NCBI GenBank assembly: GCA_021107335.1 | Contig: JAIOSZ010000085.1 | Location: 1 to 10,643 of the forward strand | Source: Desulfuromonadaceae bacterium | GTDB taxonomy: Bacteria > Desulfobacterota > Desulfuromonadia > Desulfuromonadales > Syntrophotaleaceae | DNA: 10,643 bases | Direction: 5' to 3' | Shown here: positions 5,461-10,643 of the stretch, piece after piece | Layout of the letters: the number at the start of each line of letters is the position of its first letter | Numbering within the stretch: position 1 is the first letter of the stretch | Position numbers and translations under genes: made by a program | Notes under the pieces: generated by a model | The model's database searches: none | What the model was told of the DNA's origin: nothing | What the model saw: only the letters and a program-made list of their open reading frames with translations

Positions 5461-6147
5461 ATGTTCGTTCAGCTATTGCAGCATACTCCCGAACCCGAAC
5501 GTGTGGTCGCTGCCGCGGCTCGTCTTTGTTATTCAGCCTCTTCTGTTGAGCAGTTGCTGGATCAGGGGCCGCAGGAACGCGCTCGGCTGCTGGAAAAGAT
5601 CCTCTCCCTGGGGCATCTGTCGGTACTAGAGCATGCTTCTTTTTCCTTTGCTGTCGAAGGAATTAGCCGCGCTTGCTCCCATCAACTGGTTCGTCATCGC
5701 CTGGCCTCCTTTTCGCAACAGAGCCAACGTTATGTTTCCCATCAGGAGCGCTTCGCTGCCGTGGTGCCGCCGACGATTGCTGGTCGCCCCGAGTTGCTGC
5801 AGCGATACGAACAGCTCTTCGATGAGGTGCATGTCCTGTATCGTGAACTGCTGGAGGCCGGCGTTCCAGCTGAAGATGCCCGGTTTGTGCTGCCAAATGC
5901 CGCTCAAACCAAGCTGGTGCTGACCATGAACGCACGGGAGTTGCTGCACTTTTTCGGTTTGCGCTGTTGCCGTCGCGCCCAGTGGGAAATCCGTGCCATG
6001 GCTATCGAAATGCTGCGTCTGGCACGGGGGGCTGCCCCTCTGCTCTTTGCCGGCGCCGGTCCCGGTTGTCTGGCTGGTCCCTGTCCCGAAGGCTCTATGG
6101 CCTGTGGCGCCGTCGACCAAGTGCGGCGGGAATTTTCTGAGCTTTGA
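5461..6147 (+). CDS. thyX: FAD-dependent thymidylate synthase
   Basis: ThyX makes dTMP from dUMP using methylene-tetrahydrofolate and reduced flavin, replacing ThyA. The 228 residues from ATG 5461 fit the family (about 200-250). The start aligns with the usual opening (MFVQLLQHTPEPERVVAAAA; then RLCYS at 21-25), and GAGG lies 5 nt upstream; the open frame continues back to 5377 but gives no ThyX-like sequence. The ThyX motif RHRx7S is at 78-88 (RHRLASFSQQS). NARELLHFF (157-165) and RRAQWEIR (171-178) form the other conserved part of the nucleotide and flavin site. The C-terminus carries three cysteines in GCLAGPCPEGSMACG (202-216), a tail found in some ThyX proteins whose role I do not know. 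It leads the thyX-prfA-prmC-murA run. Confidence 0.97.
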   Translation: MFVQLLQHTPEPERVVAAAARLCYSASSVEQLLDQGPQERARLLEKILSLGHLSVLEHASFSFAVEGISRACSHQLVRHRLASFSQQSQRYVSHQERFAAVVPPTIAGRPELLQRYEQLFDEVHVLYRELLEAGVPAEDARFVLPNAAQTKLVLTMNARELLHFFGLRCCRRAQWEIRAMAIEMLRLARGAAPLLFAGAGPGCLAGPCPEGSMACGAVDQVRREFSEL

Positions 6148-6183
6148 GCAGGTCTTCAGGCGGTAGGTAAGGAGTAGTTTCTA

Positions 6184-7260
6184 GTGGATCCCATCTTTGA
6201 CAAGCTGGAAGAGGTCGTCGATCGTTTGCGCGAAGTCGAGGGGTTGCTTTCCGATCCGCAGGTGGCCTCCAATCAGGATCGCTTTCGGGGGCTGACCAAG
6301 GAACATGCCGAATTGTCTCCCGTGGTGGAGGCTTTCAACAATTATCGACAGCTGTGCGAGGAAATTGCCGGACATCGGGAACTGCTGCAGGACAGCGACG
6401 CCGAACTCAAAGAGATGGCGAAGGCAGAATTGCCGGCGTTAGAAGAGCGGCGCGGCGAGATGGAGCAGGGACTCAAGCTGCTGCTCTTGCCCAAGGATCC
6501 CAACGACGAAAAGAATGTTGTTCTGGAGATTCGCGCTGGAACCGGCGGTGACGAAGCGGCCCTTTTTGCCGGCAATTTGTTCCGCATGTACGGTCGTTAT
6601 GCCGAACGCCAGGGCTGGCGGGTTGAAGTAATGAGCTGTTCCGAGTCCGATGCCGGCGGCATGAAGGAAGTGATCGCCATGGTCAGCGGCCAGCGAGTCT
6701 ATTCTCGTCTTAAGTACGAGAGTGGCACACACCGGGTGCAGCGGGTTCCGGAAACGGAAACCCAGGGCCGCATCCATACTTCTGCCTGTACCGTGGCGGT
6801 GCTGCCAGAGGCTGAAGACGTCGATGTTGACATTGATCCGACCGATCTGCGCATCGATGTCTATCGCGCTTCCGGGGCTGGTGGCCAGCACGTCAACAAG
6901 ACCGAATCGGCGGTGCGTATCACCCATCTACCGACCGGAGTGGTGGTCTCCTGCCAGGACGAAAAGTCGCAGCATAAGAACAAGGCCAAGGCTATGAAGG
7001 TGCTCAAGTCCCGCATCCTCGACAGCCTGATGGCCGAGCAGCATGCGCAGATGGCTGCCGATCGCAAGACCCAGGTCGGTAGTGGCGATCGCTCCCAGAG
7101 GATTCGCACCTATAACTTTCCGCAGGGGCGTTGCACCGATCATCGCATCGGCCTGACCCTCTACCGTTTGGATAGTATTATCCAGGGTGATCTCGACGAA
7201 CTGGTCGATGCCATCAGCACCTATTTCCAGAGTGAGTCTCTGGCCGGTCAGGAATCCTGA
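6184..7260 (+). CDS. prfA: Peptide chain release factor 1
   Basis: RF1 recognises UAA and UAG in the ribosomal A site and triggers peptide release. The 358 residues match the usual length. The codon-recognition tripeptide region is [14 protein letters not shown] (187-200), with PET where E. coli has PAT; this variant is, to my knowledge, common. The GGQ motif is at 233-235 in [15 protein letters not shown], with Q235 the residue methylated by Prm[12 protein letters not shown] (115-125) and the C-terminal domain [17 protein letters not shown] (300-316) are typical. The start is GTG, with AAGGAG 9 nt upstream. It lies 36 bp after thyX and 2 bp before prmC. Confidence 0.98.
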   Translation: MDPIFDKLEEVVDRLREVEGLLSDPQVASNQDRFRGLTKEHAELSPVVEAFNNYRQLCEEIAGHRELLQDSDAELKEMAKAELPALEERRGEMEQGLKLLLLPKDPNDEKNVVLEIRAGTGGDEAALFAGNLFRMYGRYAERQGWRVEVMSCSESDAGGMKEVIAMVSGQRVYSRLKYESGTHRVQRVPETETQGRIHTSACTVAVLPEAEDVDVDIDPTDLRIDVYRASGAGGQHVNKTESAVRITHLPTGVVVSCQDEKSQHKNKAKAMKVLKSRILDSLMAEQHAQMAADRKTQVGSGDRSQRIRTYNFPQGRCTDHRIGLTLYRLDSIIQGDLDELVDAISTYFQSESLAGQES

Positions 7261-7262
7261 TC

Positions 7263-8120
7263 TTGGCCGAGCCGTGGACGGTGCTCAAGATTTTGAAATG
7301 GACGGCCGGTTATCTGCAAGAACGGGGTATCGAAGGGGCACGGCTCGATGCCGAACTGTTGCTTATCGAGGTGCTAAAGCTTGATCGGGTCGGACTGTAT
7401 GTCAATTATGACCGGCCCCTTGAGGCGACAGAATTGGCCGCCTATCGGCAACTCGTTGGGCGGCGTGCCCGCCGGGAACCAGTCGCTTATATTCTCGGCC
7501 GTAGTGAGTTCTGGTCCTTACCCCTGCTGGTGCGGCCCGATGTGTTGATACCTCGCCCAGACACCGAGGTGCTGGTAGAAGAGGCTTTGCAGCGGGCTGG
7601 CGACGAGTGCCGTATCCTCGACGTTGGCACCGGCAGTGGCGCGATAGCCATTGCCCTTGCCCATGAGTTGCCCAACGCTCGGCTGGTTGCCATCGATATT
7701 TCTGAAGCGGCTCTGACGGTGGCGCAAGAAAATGCCCGCAGCAACGGCGTGGGTGAGAGGATTTCCTTTCAGTCGGGAAACTTGCAGCGATTGCCAGTCG
7801 GTCCCTTTGAGCTGATTGTCGCCAACCCGCCCTATATACCTCAGGGGGATCTGGCTGCTTTGCAACCTGAAGTGCGCGATTACGAACCGCAACTGGCCCT
7901 GGCCGGTGGTAAGGATGGTCTCGATTGTTATCGAGCCCTGGCTGCTCAGTCGCCACAGTGCTTATCCTCTGGTGGGTGGATGCTGCTGGAGGTTGGCATT
8001 GGTCAGGCCGAGCTTGTTCAACAATTGTTGACCGAGGTGGGACTAGTTGAGGTCTTCTGCCGTAACGATTATGCCGGCGTGGCACGGGTAGTCGGGGGCC
8101 GCCGCGCGGTTACCGCCTAA
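7263..8120 (+). CDS. prmC: Release factor glutamine methyltransferase
   Basis: PrmC transfers a methyl group from S-adenosylmethionine to the GGQ glutamine of RF1 and RF2. The 285 residues include an N-terminal helical substrate-binding domain (about 1-80) and RPDVLIPRPDTE (91-102). The SAM motif is ILDVGTGSGAIAI (118-130) and the catalytic tetrapeptide NPPY is at 188-191, followed by LALAGGKDGLDCYR (211-224). The TTG start is 2 bp after the prfA stop, with AGGA at 7250-7253 inside prfA; no alternative start is near. The close link with its substrate gene suggests translational coupling. Confidence 0.97.
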   Translation: MAEPWTVLKILKWTAGYLQERGIEGARLDAELLLIEVLKLDRVGLYVNYDRPLEATELAAYRQLVGRRARREPVAYILGRSEFWSLPLLVRPDVLIPRPDTEVLVEEALQRAGDECRILDVGTGSGAIAIALAHELPNARLVAIDISEAALTVAQENARSNGVGERISFQSGNLQRLPVGPFELIVANPPYIPQGDLAALQPEVRDYEPQLALAGGKDGLDCYRALAAQSPQCLSSGGWMLLEVGIGQAELVQQLLTEVGLVEVFCRNDYAGVARVVGGRRAVTA

Positions 8121-8153
8121 GCATAAACCTCCTTTACGACAGGTAAGTAAGCT

Positions 8154-9413
8154 TTGGAAAAAATCATTGTTCATGGTGGCCGGAAACTATCGGGAAGAGT
8201 TCAGGTCAGTGGCGCAAAGAATTCCGCTCTACCATTACTTTTTGCTACATTACTTGCTCCCGGAGTTCACCGGCTTGGCAATGTGCCGAATCTGAGGGAC
8301 ATTACCACCGCAGAGCGCCTGTTGGGGGTTTTTGGTGCGCAAGTTGAACGCCAAGATAATTTATGCACCATCGATGCGACGGCAATTCAGAGCGTTGTGG
8401 CACCTTATGAACTGGTTCGTACCATGCGCGCCTCGGTGTTGGCTCTGGGTCCCCTGCTGACCCGGCTCGGACACGCCCGGGTCAGCTTGCCCGGAGGCTG
8501 CGCCATTGGCGCCCGACCGATCAACCTGCATCTCAAGGGGCTAGAGGCCATGGGCGCGCGGATCGAACTTGACCACGGCTATGTCGAAGCTCGCGCTAAG
8601 CGGCTTAAGGGCGCCCACATCTATCTCGATTTTCCCACTGTTGGCGGCACCGAAAACCTGATGATGGCTGCGGTGCTGGCCAAGGGCACCACGGTCTTAG
8701 AAAACGCTGCCTGTGAGCCTGAAATCGTAGATCTGGCCAATGCTCTGATTTCCATGGGCGCTCAGATTCATGGTGCTGGCAGTGATCGAATCACCATCGA
8801 AGGGGTGGATGAACTTCAGCCCATGGATTTTTCGGTCATGGCCGACCGCATCGAAGCCGGAACCTTCATGGTCGCCTCCGCTCTGACTCGGGGCAATGTT
8901 CTGGTTGCTGGCGCTCGGGTCGAACATCTCGAAGCGCTGATCTGTAAATTACGCGAAGCCGGCGTTGAGGTGCTCGAAGAAGCGGATGGATTGCGGGTCA
9001 AGGGGCCGCGTCGTCTGGCCCCAGTCGATATCAAGACCCAACCCCATCCGGGCTTTCCCACCGATATGCAGGCCCAGTTTATGGCGCTGATGGTCTTGGC
9101 CAACGGCACCAGCATGATCAGTGAAAATGTCTTTGAGAATCGCTTTATGCATGTCTCTGAATTGCAGCGTATGGGGGCCGATATCTCCATCGAAGGCGGC
9201 CAGGCGACGGTCAAGGGAGTTAAAGAACTGCTCGGCGCGCCGGTTATGGCCACCGATCTGCGGGCCAGCGCCTGTCTGATATTGGCCGGGTTGGCGGCGG
9301 ACAACACCACCGAGGTGCGACGTATCTATCATCTTGACCGGGGCTACGAACGTATCGAAGAGAAGTTCCGTCAACTGGGTGCCCGTATTGAGCGGGTCAA
9401 AGAAGAGTCCTAA
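8154..9413 (+). CDS. murA: UDP-N-acetylglucosamine 1-carboxyvinyltransferase
   Basis: MurA carries out the first committed step of peptidoglycan synthesis, moving enolpyruvate from PEP to UDP-GlcNAc in the cytoplasm. The 419 residues equal the E. coli length. K22 and N23 (GAKNSALP), R92, active-site C116 in [14 protein letters not shown] and D304 in FPTDMQAQ are all present. Cysteine at 116, not aspartate, predicts sensitivity to fosfomycin. The start is TTG by elimination: an in-frame TAA at 8148-8150 blocks extension and no ATG, GTG or TTG follows before the K22 motif. Only a poor AGG lies about 10 nt upstream, so initiation may be weak or depend on readthrough from prmC 33 bp upstream. Confidence 0.98.
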   Translation: MEKIIVHGGRKLSGRVQVSGAKNSALPLLFATLLAPGVHRLGNVPNLRDITTAERLLGVFGAQVERQDNLCTIDATAIQSVVAPYELVRTMRASVLALGPLLTRLGHARVSLPGGCAIGARPINLHLKGLEAMGARIELDHGYVEARAKRLKGAHIYLDFPTVGGTENLMMAAVLAKGTTVLENAACEPEIVDLANALISMGAQIHGAGSDRITIEGVDELQPMDFSVMADRIEAGTFMVASALTRGNVLVAGARVEHLEALICKLREAGVEVLEEADGLRVKGPRRLAPVDIKTQPHPGFPTDMQAQFMALMVLANGTSMISENVFENRFMHVSELQRMGADISIEGGQATVKGVKELLGAPVMATDLRASACLILAGLAADNTTEVRRIYHLDRGYERIEEKFRQLGARIERVKEES

Positions 9414-9430
9414 ACGAATGGTTTGCGTCG

Positions 9431-9455
9431 GCGAAGAAGTCATCAGAAGCTTCGC
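9431..9455 (+). terminator. Weak stem-loop between murA and hisG
   Basis: GCGAAG (9431-9436) pairs with CTTCGC (9450-9455) across 13 nt, and a T-rich but interrupted stretch (9457-9479) follows. This is at best a partial terminator, leaving some readthrough into hisG. I found no convincing hisG promoter in the 95-bp gap. Confidence 0.25.
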
Positions 9456-9508
9456 GTTGATTGTTGCTTTGTTTTTATTACTGTCCACGATTCACCAGGG
9501 GTCAACCT

Positions 9509-10171
9509 ATGAGTGATTTTATTACCTTTGCCTTGCCCAAAGGGCGCATCATGCAGGATTCGATGGAGCTCTTTAGCAAGGTTGGCATCACCTGCCCGGA
9601 AATGGCTGGCGATAGCCGTAAGCTGGTTTTTGAGAATCGCGAAAGCAAGTTTCGCTTTATGGCGGTGCGCGCTACCGACGTGCCGACCTACGTAGAGTAT
9701 GGCTGCGCCGATATCGGCGTGGTGGGCAAGGATACCCTGCTTGAGCAGGGCAAGGATCTATACGAGCCCCTCGATCGCAAGTTTGGCTATTGTCGGCTGA
9801 TGGTTGCCGAGCCCAAAGCCCTGCGCGAGGAAGAGGACCCGAGCAGTTGGTCCAATATTCGCGTGGCCACCAAATATCCCAACATCACCGAACGCTACTT
9901 TGCAGCCCGCGGTGTGCAGGTGGAACTCATCAAGTTGTACGGCTCCATCGAGTTGGCACCGCTAGTGGGTCTGTCCGAGCGCATTGTTGACCTGGTGTCC
10001 ACCGGTGCCACCCTGCGTGATAACGGTATGGTCGAAGTCGAAACCATCGCCGAGATTACTAGTCGCTTGATCGTTAATCGGGCCAGCCTGAAGACCAAGC
10101 ATCAGCGGATCAGCCGGATTCTCGCCGACCTGGAAAAGGTGATCGGCAGCGAGCCGACCATCTCCGGTTAA
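9509..10171 (+). CDS. hisG: ATP phosphoribosyltransferase, short form
   Basis: HisG joins ATP and PRPP in the first step of histidine synthesis. The protein has 220 residues from ATG 9509, which follows AGGGG by 7 nt; a longer frame from 9461 adds 16 residues unlike the family. FALPKGRIMQDS (7-18), VRATDVPTYVEYGCADIG (53-70) and the PRPP loop DLVSTGATLRDNG (161-173) are visible. The protein stops after the catalytic domains and lacks the C-terminal histidine-binding domain of the ~300-residue long form. Short HisG proteins work with the HisZ regulatory subunit, a histidyl-tRNA synthetase paralogue, so a hisZ gene is expected elsewhere in the genome. hisD follows after 39 bp. Confidence 0.97.
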   Translation: MSDFITFALPKGRIMQDSMELFSKVGITCPEMAGDSRKLVFENRESKFRFMAVRATDVPTYVEYGCADIGVVGKDTLLEQGKDLYEPLDRKFGYCRLMVAEPKALREEEDPSSWSNIRVATKYPNITERYFAARGVQVELIKLYGSIELAPLVGLSERIVDLVSTGATLRDNGMVEVETIAEITSRLIVNRASLKTKHQRISRILADLEKVIGSEPTISG

Positions 10172-10210
10172 TGGTTTTGAGCATGGCACTGTATCGTCTG
10201 GAGAAAAAGC

Positions 10211-10643
10211 ATGATTGAGTTTCTGCGTTTTGACGATGCCGGTTTCGAGGCCGCCCTGCAGCGCATCGTGGCTCGTGGCGAAGAACCGCCGGCCGGGGTT
10301 GAAAACATCGTTGGGGAGATCATCGCGCGGGTACGCAAAGAAGGGGATCAAGCTCTCTTTGACTACACCGCCCGCTTTGACGCCCTGCAGCTCAGTGCTG
10401 CGACGGTAGAAGTTACAGCGGCCGAAATAGATCAGGCCCTGGCCTCGATCAGCGATGATTCCGTGGCCTGCCTGCAGCTGGCCGCGGATCGTATCGAGGC
10501 CTTTCCACGTAAGCAGAAACAGGAATCGTGGCCGTCCACCGATGAGCCGGACATGCTGGTGGGGCAACTGGTACGGCCTCTCGACCGAGTCGGCATCTAT
10601 GTCCCCGGTGGCAAGGACAGCTATCCCTCATCGGTGTTGATGA
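10211..10643 (+). CDS. hisD: Histidinol dehydrogenase, N-terminal part (runs off right edge)
   Basis: HisD oxidises L-histidinol to histidine in two NAD-dependent steps with zinc. About 144 residues are seen from the ATG, which follows GGAG by 7 nt. The N-terminal helical part (VRKEGDQALFDYTARFD at 41-57) and the cofactor-site motif VGIYVPGGKDSYPSSVLM at the window edge are typical. The zinc and catalytic residues lie beyond the edge. It is in a probable hisGD operon. Confidence 0.96.
   Translation, partial: MIEFLRFDDAGFEAALQRIVARGEEPPAGVENIVGEIIARVRKEGDQALFDYTARFDALQLSAATVEVTAAEIDQALASISDDSVACLQLAADRIEAFPRKQKQESWPSTDEPDMLVGQLVRPLDRVGIYVPGGKDSYPSSVLM

Noticed and set aside
5626..6120. Long minus-strand open frame within thyX (and similar antisense frames in rho, prfA, prmC and murA)
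   Set aside because: These are shadows of GC-rich coding sequence; the plus-strand proteins are conserved families and the antisense frames lack ribosome binding sites.
3515..9718. The palindrome GCCGATATCGGC occurs in the rho leader (3516-3527) and in hisG (9707-9718)
   Set aside because: The hisG copy encodes the conserved residues ADIG, so it is explained by protein coding; a 12-bp palindrome is also expected by chance a few times in 10 kb.
1..10643. A mobile element, CRISPR array, toxin-antitoxin pair or defence cassette
   Set aside because: I found no transposase, integrase, spaced direct repeats or small paired genes; nearly all coding sequence belongs to known housekeeping families.

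Overview
The window looks like a core-genome segment of a Gram-negative bacterium, most likely a deltaproteobacterium of the Desulfuromonadales type (Desulfuromonas/Pelobacter/Geobacter relatives). The reasons are the run rho-rpmE-thyX-prfA-prmC-murA-hisG-hisD, an outer-membrane barrel and a lipoprotein, ThyX rather than ThyA, a short-form HisG, and moderately high GC. The lineage is an inference from gene order and protein character; no search was run.

Left part (1-3303). The 5' end of an Rrf2-type regulator runs off the left edge on the minus strand. About 380 bp without a gene follow, ending in a strong promoter with a long imperfect inverted repeat over its -35 box. Then comes gluQ (queuosine-tRNA glutamylation) on the plus strand, which meets a minus-strand outer-membrane beta-barrel gene tail to tail with 2 bp between stop codons. 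The barrel gene and a plus-strand lipoprotein of unknown function diverge from a compact intergenic region that holds two promoters and a short dyad.

Middle part (3304-5460). A 427-bp leader precedes rho. It holds candidate promoters, RNA stems and a 33-codon reading frame that overlaps the rho start as ATGA. rpmE (ribosomal protein L31, zinc form) follows, with a hairpin just ahead of its ribosome binding site and a clear intrinsic terminator after it. Between rpmE and thyX lie four consecutive stem-loops, one of them a perfect 26-bp palindrome.

Right part (5461-10643). thyX, prfA, prmC, murA, hisG and hisD (cut by the right edge) are all on the plus strand with short gaps, and are probably largely co-transcribed. 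prfA and prmC are an enzyme-substrate pair: PrmC methylates the GGQ glutamine of RF1, and the genes are 2 bp apart. hisG is the short form that needs a HisZ partner, which is not in the window. hisG and hisD start a his cluster.

I see no mobile element, CRISPR array, tRNA, rRNA or defence system. The coding content is ordinary housekeeping plus two less familiar envelope genes. The points of interest are regulatory: the gluQ upstream repeat, the rho leader, the rpmE-thyX hairpin cluster and a high share of TTG/GTG starts.
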